Source of the DNA: Clostridia bacterium | GTDB taxonomy: Bacteria > Bacillota > Clostridia > Oscillospirales > Acutalibacteraceae | DNA length: 64,000 bases | Direction of reading: 5' to 3' | Assembly: GCA_017428525.1 (NCBI GenBank) | Contig: JAFRQQ010000008.1 | Location: forward strand, 1 to 64,000 | Shown here: positions 33,260-43,185 of the stretch, in pieces | Position numbering within the stretch: the stretch's first letter is position 1 | Layout: each line of letters begins with the position of its first letter | Notes under the pieces: model-generated | What the model was told of the DNA's origin: nothing | What the model saw: the letters and a program-made list of their open reading frames with translations, nothing else | Database searches by the model: none | Made by a program: the position numbers and the translations under genes

Positions 33260-34036
33260 TCAGGATTCCTCCATCTGCACCGACTCGGCCGACAGGGCTC
33301 TGCCGGTTTTCGCGTCGATCTCAAACACGCAGCCGTTGAGCATGCAAGGACCGTCCGCAGCGGCAAAGCGGGTCGGCATGCCGGTTTTCAGCCAGGCAAC
33401 GGAAAGCGCGGGCTGCACGCCGAGCACGGATTCCTTCGGCCCGGTCATGCCCAGATCCGTGATATAACCCGTGCCGCCCGGCAGCACGCCGGCGTCGGCG
33501 GTCAGCACGTGGGTGTGCGTGCCGAACACGGCGGACACCCTGCCGTCCAGATAATAGCCCATCGCTTTCTTTTCCGCCGTGGCTTCCGCGTGGAAATCCA
33601 CCAGAATGATCCGGCAGTCCTCCAGCTGCGCAAGCACGGCATCCATCGCGTCAAAGGGGTTGCTCCCGTGCTCCATATAGGCCGACCCGATCAGATTCAC
33701 CACCACAAGGGAGGTGTAGCCCAGATCGACCCGCGCGAAACCGCGCCCCGGGCAGCTGCCGTGGTAATTCAACGGACGCAGCAGATCCCGCCGGCTGTCA
33801 AACAGCTCGTAGCTCTCCCTGCGCCGGAAGGCATGATTCCCCGTGGTGATCAGATCCACGCCGCTGTCAAACAGCGCGCGGGCGGACTGCGGGGTAATGC
33901 CGTTGCCGACCGCGGAATTCTCTCCGTTGGCAATGCAGAAATCAACGGCCAGCTGCCGCTTCAGACGGGGCAGCGCCTTCCGCAGATAGTCGCAGCCCGC
34001 CGACGAAACGACGTCGCCGATGGCAAACACGCGCAT
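33260..34036 (-). CDS. ymdB: YmdB-family metallophosphodiesterase
   Basis: A 258-residue calcineurin-like enzyme: MRVFAIGDVVSSAG with the first metal Asp, DFCIANGENSAVGNGITPQ, GVDLITTGNHAFRRRE, then VDFHAEATAEKKAMGYYLDGRVSAVFGTHTHVLTAD and GYITDLGMTGP. Homologues hydrolyse 2',3'-cyclic nucleotides and affect biofilm and sporulation choices. The rny-ymdB pair is a conserved arrangement in Bacillota. A terminator separates it from rny, so expression depends on read-through or an unseen promoter. Confidence 0.9.
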   Translation of the reverse strand: MRVFAIGDVVSSAGCDYLRKALPRLKRQLAVDFCIANGENSAVGNGITPQSARALFDSGVDLITTGNHAFRRRESYELFDSRRDLLRPLNYHGSCPGRGFARVDLGYTSLVVVNLIGSAYMEHGSNPFDAMDAVLAQLEDCRIILVDFHAEATAEKKAMGYYLDGRVSAVFGTHTHVLTADAGVLPGGTGYITDLGMTGPKESVLGVQPALSVAWLKTGMPTRFAAADGPCMLNGCVFEIDAKTGRALSAESVQMEES

Positions 34037-34052
34037 AGTCTGTTTCCTTTCT

Positions 34053-34080
34053 AAAAAAGGGGCTGCCGTCTGACAGCCCC
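34053..34080 (-). terminator. Terminator after rny
   Basis: On the minus strand GGGGCTG (34080-34074) pairs with CAGCCCC (34065-34059) and TTTTTT follows (34058-34053). It reduces transcription into ymdB. Confidence 0.85.
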
Positions 34081-34087
34081 AAACCTA

Positions 34088-35641
34088 TTATTTTGCAAAA
34101 TCAACGGCGCGGCTTTCGCGGATCAGGTTGACCTTGATCTGGCCGGGATACTCCATGCTCTCCTCGATCTTCTTCGCGATATCGCGGGCAAGGAGCACCA
34201 TCTTGTCGTCGTTGACCGCTTCGGGCTTGACCATAATGCGCACTTCGCGGCCGGCCTGGATGGCAAACGAGCGCTCCACGCCGTCAAACGCGGTTGCGAT
34301 TTCCTCGAGCTTCTGCAGACGTTTGATATAATTCTGCACATCCTCGCGCCGTGCGCCGGGACGCGCCGCGGAAACGGCGTCCGCCGCCTGCACGAGCACG
34401 GCCGTGATGGTCTTTGCCTCCACGTCGCCGTGATGCGCCTTGATGGCGTGCAGAATATTGTCATGCTCCTTGTAGCGCTTGGCGAATTCCACGCCGAGAT
34501 CCACATGGGAGCCCTCCATCTCATGGTCGAGCGCCTTGCCGATATCATGCAGCAGGCCCGCGCGCTTGGCGGATTTCACATCGGTGCCAAGTTCCGATGC
34601 CATCAGCCCCGCGATGTAGGAGACCTCCAGCGAATGATTCAGCACGTTCTGGCCGTAGCTCGTGCGGTAACGCAGACGGCCGAGCAGCTTGACGATCTCG
34701 GGATGCACGCCGTTGACGCCGGCGCGGATGAGCGCGTTTTCGCCGGTCTGCTTGATCGTCTGCTCCACTTCGCGCTTGGCTTTTTCATACATTTCTTCGA
34801 TGCGCGCGGGATGGATGCGCCCGTCCGCCACCAGCTTCTCAAGCGTCAGACGCGCGATCTCGCGGCGCACAGGCTCAAAGCTGGAAACGGTGATCGCCTC
34901 CGGCGTATCGTCGATGATCAGGTCCACGCCCGTAATCATCTCAAGGGCACGCACGTTGCGGCCCTCACGGCCGATGATGCGGCCCTTCATTTCGTCATTG
35001 GGCAGCGTCACGACGGAGACGGTGGCCTCCGCGGCGTGATCTGCCGCGCAGCGCTGAATGGCGGTGGAAATGATTTCCCGCGCCTTTTGATCCGCTTCGT
35101 CGCGCGTGCGCTGCTCCATCTCCTGGATGCGCACGGCCTTTTCGTGGTCCAGCTCCTCGTCGAGGACGGTGAGGATCTCCTGCTTCGCCTGTTCCTTCGT
35201 CAGACCGGAGATCTTTTCGAGCATTTCAAACTGACTCTTTTTGAGGCTTTCCACCTCTTCCAGACGGCTCTCCGCCGCCTTGATCTTGTTGTTGAGGGTT
35301 TCTTCTTTCTTTTCGAGGTTGTTGGTCTTCTTGTCGAGGGCTTCTTCCTTCTGGCTGATCCTGCGCTCGAGCTGCTGCACTTCCTTGCGGCGGTCGCGCA
35401 GCTCCCGCTCGGTTTCGGTGCGCTGCTTGTGGATCTCATCCTTGCCTTCGAGCACAATTTCCTTTTTCTTTGCTTCCGCAGATGCGATGGCGTCGCTGAT
35501 GATCTTGTTTGCTTCCTGTTCAGCAGAACCGATCGCTGCTTCCGCGACTTTCTTCCTATGCAAACCGCCGAGCAGGAAGCCGGCCACGAGGGCGACTGCC
35601 GCACAGACGATCAAAATAAGAATCCATGCCCAGGTTTGCAC
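34088..35641 (-). CDS. rny: Ribonuclease Y
   Basis: A 517-residue endoribonuclease initiating mRNA decay. An N-terminal membrane helix ([23 protein letters not shown]), a long coiled coil (about 30-200, [12 protein letters not shown] ... [13 protein letters not shown]), a KH domain ([21 protein letters not shown]) and an HD domain ([30 protein letters not shown]) are in the canonical order. The start is a GTG at 35641 behind AAAGGAGG. Length and layout match RNase Y of Bacillota. Confidence 0.95.
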   Translation of the reverse strand: MQTWAWILILIVCAAVALVAGFLLGGLHRKKVAEAAIGSAEQEANKIISDAIASAEAKKKEIVLEGKDEIHKQRTETERELRDRRKEVQQLERRISQKEEALDKKTNNLEKKEETLNNKIKAAESRLEEVESLKKSQFEMLEKISGLTKEQAKQEILTVLDEELDHEKAVRIQEMEQRTRDEADQKAREIISTAIQRCAADHAAEATVSVVTLPNDEMKGRIIGREGRNVRALEMITGVDLIIDDTPEAITVSSFEPVRREIARLTLEKLVADGRIHPARIEEMYEKAKREVEQTIKQTGENALIRAGVNGVHPEIVKLLGRLRYRTSYGQNVLNHSLEVSYIAGLMASELGTDVKSAKRAGLLHDIGKALDHEMEGSHVDLGVEFAKRYKEHDNILHAIKAHHGDVEAKTITAVLVQAADAVSAARPGARREDVQNYIKRLQKLEEIATAFDGVERSFAIQAGREVRIMVKPEAVNDDKMVLLARDIAKKIEESMEYPGQIKVNLIRESRAVDFAK

Positions 35642-35799
35642 TGTCTTGCGTTCCTCCTTTTATAATATTTTTAAGGACGCCGCCAACCGGCGGCAGACAG
35701 CGGCGAAATTGCCGCAGTTGAAATATTCATTTCAGTCCCAGGTGTCCGGGTTTGCCGCAAAAACAGCAAACCGCTTGGCAACAAAACACCATTGTATCT

Positions 35800-35828
35800 A
35801 TAGTATACTTTTAAAGGGGAATTGTCAA
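35800..35828 (-). promoter_or_regulatory. rny: Sigma-A promoter of rny
   Basis: On the minus strand TTGACA (35828-35823), 17-bp spacer and TACTAT (35805-35800). The leader is about 155 nt and contains a Gly-rich-looking inverted segment but nothing assignable. Confidence 0.8.
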
Positions 35829-35858
35829 GTTTTTTGTGAATGATTTTTAAAAATTCGC

Positions 35859-35887
35859 TTGACTTTCCGCGAATCGGGTGCTAATAT
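35859..35887 (+). promoter_or_regulatory. thrS: Sigma-A promoter of thrS
   Basis: TTGACT at 35859-35864, 17-bp spacer and extended -10 TGc-TAATAT at 35882-35887. It feeds the T-box leader. Confidence 0.8.
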
Positions 35888-35893
35888 GAATCT

Positions 35894-36130
35894 AATATGG
35901 AACACGAAGACGCAGACCGCCGCCGGAATCCGCTTTTTTCAGAGAGTCTCTCCCCGTGCTGCAAGAGAGATAAAAGGCTGCCGGAGGTCACCACTGCCGA
36001 GTGCCGCCGAAACAAGGTGCGCCGTCCCGACCGCGTTAAGGTCGCCGAGCGCCGCGCGAAGCGCGGAAAACGGGTGGAACCGTGGAGCATTCGCTTCATC
36101 CTGTTACGGCAGGATGGGGCGTTTTTGTTT
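35894..36130 (+). promoter_or_regulatory. T-box riboswitch, threonine-specific (specifier ACC)
   Basis: A leader of about 240 nt before thrS. The 3' half has the T-box core GGGTGGAACCGTGG (about 36072-36085). A strong attenuator follows: CGCTTCATCCTG pairs with CAGGATGGGGCG (36092-36103 with 36110-36121), then TTTTTGTTTT. The likely specifier in Stem I is ACC (Thr) at 35990-35992 followed by A, within GGAGGTCACCACTGCC. An overlapping ACT (35993-35995) would also read Thr. Uncharged tRNA-Thr would stabilise the antiterminator and switch thrS on. Confidence 0.9.
36092..36130 (+). terminator. T-box attenuator terminator
   Basis: A 12-bp stem including two G-T pairs, loop TTACGG, followed by TTTTTGTTTT. 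It is the OFF state of the thrS leader. Confidence 0.88.
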
Positions 36131-36173
36131 TCCGTATTGAAATTTGTATCTTATTACCGAAAGGATGGTTTTT

Positions 36174-38123
36174 ATGATTAATGTGACGTTAAAAGGCGGC
36201 GTTGTGAAGGAATTTGACGCCGGGATCACGGCCATGGAGATCGCAAAAAGCCTCGGCATGGGGCTCTATAAAGCGGCCTGCGTGTGCCGGATCGACGGTG
36301 TTGTGCAGGATCTGCGCACCCCGCTGACGGCGGACTGCGCGCTGGAAATCCTCACGGCCGAGGATCCCGAGGGCCTGCGCGCGCTGCGCCACACAGCCTC
36401 CCATGTGCTCGCCCAGGCCGTCAAGCGCCTGTATCCGCAGACGAAGCTGGCCATCGGCCCCGCGATCGACAGCGGCTTCTATTATGATTTCGACACGGAC
36501 GTGGCCTTCACGCCCGAGGAGCTGGAAAAGATCGAGGCGGAAATGAAGAAGATCGTCAAGGAGGCGCTGCCCCTGGAGCGCCACGAGCTGGATCCCGCCG
36601 ACGCGATTGCCTATATGGAAGAAAAAGACGAGATTTACAAGGTGGAGCTGATCAAGGAGCACGCCGACAAGGGCGAAAAGATCTCCTTCTTCAAGCAGGG
36701 CGAATTCGACGAGCTCTGCGCCGGCCCCCACGTGCCGGATACGAGCCGGGTCAAGGCCTTCAAGCTGACCTCCGCGACGGGCGCTTACTGGCGCGGCGAT
36801 TCGAGCAATAAGATGCTCCAGCGCATCTACGGCACGGCCTTCACGAAGAAGGACGATCTGGACGCGCATCTCGCAGCGCTGGAGGAAGCGAAAAAGCGCG
36901 ATCACAACAAGATCGGCCGCGAGCTGGAATACTTCACGACAGTCGACATCATCGGCCAGGGCCTGCCGATCATCCTGCCCAAGGGCGCGCGCACGATCCA
37001 GGTGCTGCAGCGCTGGATCGAGGATCTCGAGCGCAGCAAGGGCTACCTGCTGACCAAGACGCCCTTCATGGCCAAGCGCGAGCTCTATAAGCTCTCCGGC
37101 CACTGGGATCACTATCGCGACGGCATGTTCATCCTCGGCGATCCGGATGATGAAGAGAAGGAATGCTTCGCCCTGCGCCCGATGACGTGCCCGTTCCAGT
37201 ATCAGGTCTTCCTCAACCGCGCCCGCTCCTACCGCGAGCTGCCGATGCGTCTGGGCGAGACGTCCACGCTGTTCCGCAACGAGGATTCCGGCGAAATGCA
37301 CGGCCTGATCCGCGTGCGGCAGTTCACGATCTCCGAGGGCCATCTGGTGCTGCGTCCCGAGCAGCTCGAGGAGGAATTTAAGGGCTGCCTGGAGCTGGCG
37401 AAATACGTGCTCGACACGGTCGGCCTGCTGGATAAATGCACGTTCCGCTTCTCCCAGTGGGATCCCGCCAACCCGAAGAACAAATACGAAGGCACGAAGG
37501 AGCAGTGGGAGCAAGCGCAGTCCACGATGGGCCGCATTCTCGACCATCTGGGCGTGGACTACACGATCGGCATCGACGAAGCCGCGTTCTACGGCCCGAA
37601 GCTCGATATCCAGTATAAGAACGTCTACGGCAAAGAGGATACGCTGGTCACGATCCAGATCGATATGCTGCTTGCCGCGATCTACGGCATGGAATATGTG
37701 GACGCCGACGGGCAGAAGAAAACGCCCTATATCATTCACCGCACGTCGCTGGGCTGCTACGAGCGCACGCTGGCCTATCTGATCGAGGAATATGCCGGCG
37801 CGCTGCCGACCTGGATGGCGCCCGAGCAGGTCCGCTTCCTGCCCGTGACGGACCGCGCCGCCGATTACTGCGCGGATCTGGCCGCGAAGCTGAACGCGCA
37901 GAATTTCCGCGCGGAAGTGGACTACCGCAACGAGAAGATCGGCCGCAAGATCCGCGACGCGCAGATCGAAAAGGTGCCGTTCATGCTCGTGGTCGGCGAC
38001 CGCGAGATGGAGAACGGCACGGTCTCGCCGCGTCACCGCGCGGACGGCGATCTGGGCGCGATGACGTTCGACGCCTTCACCGCCCTGCTCAAGGACATCG
38101 TGGATACGAAAGCCAAGAAATAA
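36174..38123 (+). CDS. thrS: Threonyl-tRNA synthetase
   Basis: A 649-residue class II synthetase. TGS domain (about 1-62), editing domain with HTASHVLAQAVK and CAGPHVPDTS, catalytic core with motif 2 TLFRNEDSGEMHGLIRVRQF and motif 3 region IIHRTSLGCYERTLAYLIEEY, and a C-terminal anticodon-binding domain (VRFLPVTDRA ... RNEKIGRKIRDAQIEKVPFMLVVGD). The zinc-site stretch reads RPMTCPFQYQVF where the common form has NCPGH; the Cys is kept and the two His ligands appear in EGHL and IIHR. The ATG at 36174 has AAGGA 8 bp upstream. It is controlled by a T-box. Confidence 0.95.
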   Translation: MINVTLKGGVVKEFDAGITAMEIAKSLGMGLYKAACVCRIDGVVQDLRTPLTADCALEILTAEDPEGLRALRHTASHVLAQAVKRLYPQTKLAIGPAIDSGFYYDFDTDVAFTPEELEKIEAEMKKIVKEALPLERHELDPADAIAYMEEKDEIYKVELIKEHADKGEKISFFKQGEFDELCAGPHVPDTSRVKAFKLTSATGAYWRGDSSNKMLQRIYGTAFTKKDDLDAHLAALEEAKKRDHNKIGRELEYFTTVDIIGQGLPIILPKGARTIQVLQRWIEDLERSKGYLLTKTPFMAKRELYKLSGHWDHYRDGMFILGDPDDEEKECFALRPMTCPFQYQVFLNRARSYRELPMRLGETSTLFRNEDSGEMHGLIRVRQFTISEGHLVLRPEQLEEEFKGCLELAKYVLDTVGLLDKCTFRFSQWDPANPKNKYEGTKEQWEQAQSTMGRILDHLGVDYTIGIDEAAFYGPKLDIQYKNVYGKEDTLVTIQIDMLLAAIYGMEYVDADGQKKTPYIIHRTSLGCYERTLAYLIEEYAGALPTWMAPEQVRFLPVTDRAADYCADLAAKLNAQNFRAEVDYRNEKIGRKIRDAQIEKVPFMLVVGDREMENGTVSPRHRADGDLGAMTFDAFTALLKDIVDTKAKK

Positions 38124-38153
38124 ACGAGAATCTGCACAGAAAGGACGATTCCA

Positions 38154-39449
<1,296 letters not shown>

Positions 39450-39450
39450 G

Positions 39451-39492
39451 CGTTAGGCAATCAGGTGTTAGGTATTAGGCGTCAGAGCCTTA
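39451..39492. repeat. Short degenerate TTAGG repeats
   Basis: Several close copies of the TTAGG(C/T) motif within about 40 bp after the second fucosidase. Low-complexity, between a stop codon and a terminator. No function visible. Confidence 0.45.
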
Positions 39493-39511
39493 GAAATGCA
39501 GATAAAAATGG

Positions 39512-39550
39512 ATCAGGGAGCGTTCATGTGAGCGCTCCCTGATTTGTTAT
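39512..39550. terminator. Bidirectional terminator after the second GH29
   Basis: ATCAGGGAGCG (39512-39522) pairs with CGCTCCCTGAT (39533-39543). TTTGTTATT follows on plus and CCATTTTT on minus. It separates the fucosidase and the convergent CFI-box gene. Confidence 0.85.
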
Positions 39551-39560
39551 TATTCTGCAT

Positions 39561-40226
39561 TTATTTCCAGTCTATATCCTGATATGGCGTACTCTCAAAT
39601 CCTTCTGACTGAAGCTTTTCGACCATGCGATCCAGCCTGCACTTCCACATACGATTGAATAACGCCGTACTGCCGAACCATTTGACGACAGTCGGGCTGA
39701 CTGTATAATAAAGCTTGATAAACGATCTGCCATACCATGTTGATGCAAGCGATTCGTCCCGGAACCTGCGCAGCGTCCAGACTTCGGGGCAGTCATAGGA
39801 ACCATAGACAGCCGTGGCAACATAGCATCCGCCGGTTTTGGTTGAAGTCGGCCCTGCTTTCGGCCCTGATGTTTGGGTTAAAATGATACCCTTTGTTGCT
39901 TTAAAGCTTACATCAAACGACATGTCTGCGGATCCTGCCGGAATAGCAATGGGATAAGTTGATCCTTGATTGCTATCAATTTGAATTGTGTGGTTTGTTT
40001 GGGTATCAATATCAATGGTTAGTTTTTGTTTTGCATTTAAAGTATCAACGAAGCAGTTATCGACCAAAACATTAAATCTGTATGCCCCGCCATATGCTGA
40101 AGGTCTATTAAGAACTATTTTTCTGGAATTTGGAACGCTATAATTTGAACCGTTCATAATGTTGGTGCCACACACAGGGCAAAAGTTACTGCTTCTGACA
40201 TCATTTCCGCAATTAGGACAATACAT
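39561..40226 (-). CDS. Zinc-ribbon protein with CFI-box-type C-terminal domain
   Basis: A 221-residue protein. The N-terminal zinc ribbon is MYCPNCGNDVRSSNFCPVCG. A central beta-rich domain (about 35-125; NVLVDNCFVDTLNAKQKLTIDI) resembles PEGA-like or carrier-binding modules. The C-terminal segment begins CYVATAVYGSYDCPEVWTLR, followed by FRDESLAS, WYGRSFIKLYY and SPTVVKW, matching the CFI-box C-terminal domain found in many unrelated bacterial proteins of unknown role. The gene is markedly AT-richer than its surroundings and has its own consensus promoter overlapped by a palindrome, which suggests lateral acquisition together with the adjacent XRE gene. Confidence 0.8.
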   Translation of the reverse strand: MYCPNCGNDVRSSNFCPVCGTNIMNGSNYSVPNSRKIVLNRPSAYGGAYRFNVLVDNCFVDTLNAKQKLTIDIDTQTNHTIQIDSNQGSTYPIAIPAGSADMSFDVSFKATKGIILTQTSGPKAGPTSTKTGGCYVATAVYGSYDCPEVWTLRRFRDESLASTWYGRSFIKLYYTVSPTVVKWFGSTALFNRMWKCRLDRMVEKLQSEGFESTPYQDIDWK

Positions 40227-40248
40227 GATTCATCCCTCCTTTCTTTGA

Positions 40249-40277
40249 ATTATACTCTATATATCGACAATTGTCAA
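40249..40277 (-). promoter_or_regulatory. Consensus sigma-A promoter with overlapping palindrome
   Basis: On the minus strand TTGACA (40277-40272), 17-bp spacer and TATAAT (40254-40249), both perfect. The 10-bp palindrome GACAATTGTC (40266-40275) covers the -35. The divergent small XRE protein is a natural candidate to bind it. Confidence 0.85.
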
Positions 40278-40322
40278 TAAGCAGAGCATAAAATAAGCTA
40301 GTTATAAAAAGGAGGGGTGCTT

Positions 40323-40526
40323 ATGATTTCCTTTGCGCCTTTTTATGACACGCTGAAAAAAAGAGGGATCACAACCTACAAACTGATCAAAGATTATAAC
40401 GTCAGCCGTAGCCTGATCGACCGGCTGAAGCACAACAAACCGATCAGCACCGTCACAATCGACGACCTTTGTAAAATGCTCTCCTGCAAAGTGGAGGAGA
40501 TTCTTGTGTTTGTTGACGAGGAATAA
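40323..40526 (+). CDS. Small XRE-family regulator
   Basis: A 67-residue protein that is essentially one Cro/CI helix-turn-helix: FYDTLKKRGITTYKLIKDYNVSRSLIDRLKHNKPIST, then VTIDDLCKMLSCKVEEILVF. This is the short YozG/DUF739-like class often found beside toxin, phage or stress genes. The ATG at 40323 is used; a GTG at 40317 overlaps the GGAGGGG ribosome site. It is divergent from the CFI-box gene with a palindrome in the shared intergenic region. Confidence 0.85.
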   Translation: MISFAPFYDTLKKRGITTYKLIKDYNVSRSLIDRLKHNKPISTVTIDDLCKMLSCKVEEILVFVDEE

Positions 40527-40629
40527 TCCGCATTATATGAATAGTCAATTATTTGATTGGACTCTTCAAAGGCCGGCGCAAAGACAAAAAGCATAAAACG
40601 CCGCGTGCAGCGAAATTGCACACGCAGCC

Positions 40630-40668
40630 CGCCCCTGTAAAGCAACTCACTTTACAGGGGCGCTTGTT
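40630..40668 (+). terminator. Terminator after the small XRE gene
   Basis: A 13-bp stem CGCCCCTGTAAAG / CTTTACAGGGGCG (40630-40642 with 40650-40662), 7-nt loop, followed by CTTGTTTTC. Confidence 0.88.
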
Positions 40669-40706
40669 TTCTTTCGTTTTGTAAAGATTCCAAAAGAAGC
40701 AGCGAA

Positions 40707-41369
40707 TCAATCGCTTTCGCCATTTTCCCGCTCCTTCGGCGCAAACAGGTGTGCGAGGGCGGGATATTTCTGCGGGCAGAGCACGGCCAGCGCCAGCAGG
40801 ATCGACAGCACCGGCGCGACGACGAAGGTGAACGCCGTCAGGATCAGCACCAGCATCCAGCCGAGGTTGATCGTTTTTAACTGAAACAGGCGGATCGCCG
40901 CGCCGACCGTCTGCAGGCCGGGAATCAGGATCGCGGCCGCCAGCAGGTGCACCGCGGGAATCAGCGTCGGCACGGAGAGAACGGCCAGAAATCCGGCGGA
41001 GATGATGGCCGGAAACATCGATATGCCGTAGAGGAGCGCGCCGAACGCGGCGACCGGCAGCATGCCGATCTGCAGCATCAGATGAAGGATCGCCGTTTCC
41101 TTCGCCGTGCGGCGAAACACCACCAGATCCAGCCCGAGCAGCAGGCCGACAAAGGCGATCAGCACAACGATCCCGCTTGTCACGGAAAACAGACCGGTGA
41201 ACGCGGATTCCATCACCTGCGCGGGATCCGCGCCGCCGAGCGCCCGCGCGGCGATCACCAGCAGACCGATCAGATAGACGATATAGACCGCGGGCAGGCA
41301 GAAGACCAGCGCCCGCGCCAGATATTTGAGCAGTCCCCTGCCCTGTTTCAAAAGCAGCTTCAGATCCAT
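40707..41369 (-). CDS. Multi-pass membrane protein of unknown function
   Basis: A 220-residue protein with about six hydrophobic segments (LVFCLPAVYIVYLIGLLVIAA, GIVVLIAFVGLLLGLDLVVF, LHLMLQIGMLPVAAFGALLYG, MFPAIISAGFLAVLSVPTLIP, LGWMLVLILTAFTFVVAPVLS). The N-terminus is basic and cytoplasmic (LKLLLKQGRGLLKYLA). I recognise no family. The ATG at 41369 is favoured over a TTG at 41384. It lies downstream of the hydrogenase operon terminator. Confidence 0.7.
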   Translation of the reverse strand: MDLKLLLKQGRGLLKYLARALVFCLPAVYIVYLIGLLVIAARALGGADPAQVMESAFTGLFSVTSGIVVLIAFVGLLLGLDLVVFRRTAKETAILHLMLQIGMLPVAAFGALLYGISMFPAIISAGFLAVLSVPTLIPAVHLLAAAILIPGLQTVGAAIRLFQLKTINLGWMLVLILTAFTFVVAPVLSILLALAVLCPQKYPALAHLFAPKERENGESD

Positions 41370-41382
41370 ACGTGATTCCGAC

Positions 41383-41409
41383 AAAAAGAGCGCACCGGAC
41401 GGTACGCTC
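41383..41409 (-). terminator. Terminator of the hydrogenase operon
   Basis: On the minus strand GAGCGTACCG pairs with CGGTGCGCTC (one G-T pair), followed by TTTTT. It lies 18 bp after the hydA stop. Confidence 0.85.
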
Positions 41410-41426
41410 TTTTTACATTTCCTTAA

Positions 41427-43169
41427 TTATTTATAAAGGCCGCGCTTGACGTATTTGGTGTGCAGCACTTCGTGCGCGACGTGGCTGCCGGGCTTGCCGA
41501 AGAATTCGTCATAGACCAGCTTGATCGCTTCGCTCTCGTGGGACTTGCGCAGCGGGAGATCCTTATCCGCCTCATACAGCGCCTTGCCGCGCACGCCCTT
41601 GAGATCCGTGAAGTTGCGCACGGACGCGGGCTGGGTGGGCTGACCGCCGCCGTTGACGCAGCCGCCCGGGCAGGCCATGATCTCGACGAAGGTGTAGGGC
41701 GAGGTGCCCGCCTTGATCTCTTCCATGACCTTCTGCGCGTTCTTCAGGCCGCTGGCAGCGCAGACCTTGATCTCGAGGCCGGCCACGTTGTAGGTCGCTT
41801 CCTTGAGACCCTCGGTGCCGCGCACCTCGGTGAAATCGACCGCCTCCAGCGTTTCGCCGGTCAGCGTTTCCACTGCCGTGCGCAGCGCCGCTTCCATCAC
41901 GCCGCCGGTCGCGCCGAAGATGACCGCAGCGCCCGTGCCTTCGCCGAGCGGATTGTCAAACGGCTCGTCGGGCAGGAGATTGAAGTTCAGACCCGCGGTT
42001 TCGATCATGCGGGCGAGCTCGCGCGTGGTGATCGCGATGTCGATATCGGCATAGCCGCTCGCGGACTGATCGTCGCGGCCGCACTCGAATTTCTTCGCGG
42101 TGCAGGGCATGACGCTCACATTGACGATGTTCTTCGGATCGATGCCCATCTTCTTGGCGTACCAGGTCTTGATCGTGGCGCCGAACATCTGCTGCGGGGA
42201 TTTGCAGCTGGAGAGGTGACCGAGCTGCTCCGGGAAATAATGCTCGCAGTATTTGACCCAGCCGGGCGAGCAGGAGGTGATCATCGGCAGCGTGCCGCCG
42301 TTGGACACGCGCTCGATCAGCTCGTTCGCCTCTTCCATGATCGTCAGGTCGGCGGCGAAATCGGTATCGAACACCTTGTCGAAGCCCAGGCGGCGCAGCG
42401 CGGCCGCCATCTTGCCGGTCACGTTGGTGCCGACCGGGTTGCCGAAGGCTTCGCCGAGGGTGACGCGGATGGACGGCGCGGTGCTGACCACGACGAACTT
42501 CTCGGGATCGGCAATCGCGGCGAACACCTTCGCGGTGTCGTCCTTCTCATAGAGCGCGCCCACGGGGCAGGCCACGATGCACTGGCCGCAGGAAACGCAG
42601 GAATAATCATACAGCGGCAGCTCGAACGGAGAGCCGATGTGGGTATCGAAGCCGCGGGCATTCGCGCCGATGACGCTGATCGCCTGATTGTCGCAGGCGG
42701 CAACGCAGCGGCGGCAAAGCACGCACTTGCTGTTGTCGCGGATCATGTGCGGTGCGGAATCGTCGAACTGCACGGCGGGATATTCGCCCTCATAGGCGTT
42801 TTCATCCTCCACGCCGTAGTCGCGGCAGAGCTTCTGCAGCTCGCACTTGCCGCTGCGGATGCAGGAGAGGCATTCCTTGCGATGCGTGGAAAGCACCAGC
42901 TCCAGCGTGTGACGGCGGCTGTTGCGCACCGTCTCGGTGTTGGTATAGATTTCCATGCCCTCGTTGACCGGGAACACACAAGCGGAAACGAGCGAACGCG
43001 CGCCCTTGACCTCAACCATGCAGATGCGGCACGCGCCGATCTCGTTGAGCTCCTTCAGATAGCAGAGCGTGGGGATCTCGATGCCGGCGTAGCGCGCAGC
43101 TTCCAGGATCGTGCTGCCCTTCGGCACACTCACTTCCATATCATTGATCTTGATGTTGACCATATCCAT
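41427..43169 (-). CDS. [FeFe] hydrogenase catalytic subunit (HndD/HydA type)
   Basis: A 580-residue iron-sulfur enzyme producing or consuming H2. N-terminal [2Fe-2S] ferredoxin domain (IPTLCYLKELNEIGACRICMVEV), the His-type [4Fe-4S] region (THRKECLSCIRSGKCELQ), two [4Fe-4S] motifs (CVLCRRCVAACDNQ, CVSCGQCIVACPVGA), then the H-cluster domain with L1 TSCSPGW, L2 MPCTAKKFE and L3 ACPGGCVNGGGQP, and the C-terminal small domain. All cluster cysteines seem present. It is the last gene of the ten-gene operon. With the HndA, B and C partners it forms a multimeric, probably electron-bifurcating, NAD(P)-linked hydrogenase. AAAGGAGG precedes the ATG. Confidence 0.95.
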   Translation of the reverse strand: MDMVNIKINDMEVSVPKGSTILEAARYAGIEIPTLCYLKELNEIGACRICMVEVKGARSLVSACVFPVNEGMEIYTNTETVRNSRRHTLELVLSTHRKECLSCIRSGKCELQKLCRDYGVEDENAYEGEYPAVQFDDSAPHMIRDNSKCVLCRRCVAACDNQAISVIGANARGFDTHIGSPFELPLYDYSCVSCGQCIVACPVGALYEKDDTAKVFAAIADPEKFVVVSTAPSIRVTLGEAFGNPVGTNVTGKMAAALRRLGFDKVFDTDFAADLTIMEEANELIERVSNGGTLPMITSCSPGWVKYCEHYFPEQLGHLSSCKSPQQMFGATIKTWYAKKMGIDPKNIVNVSVMPCTAKKFECGRDDQSASGYADIDIAITTRELARMIETAGLNFNLLPDEPFDNPLGEGTGAAVIFGATGGVMEAALRTAVETLTGETLEAVDFTEVRGTEGLKEATYNVAGLEIKVCAASGLKNAQKVMEEIKAGTSPYTFVEIMACPGGCVNGGGQPTQPASVRNFTDLKGVRGKALYEADKDLPLRKSHESEAIKLVYDEFFGKPGSHVAHEVLHTKYVKRGLYK

Positions 43170-43185
43170 ATCCGTACGCCTCCTT

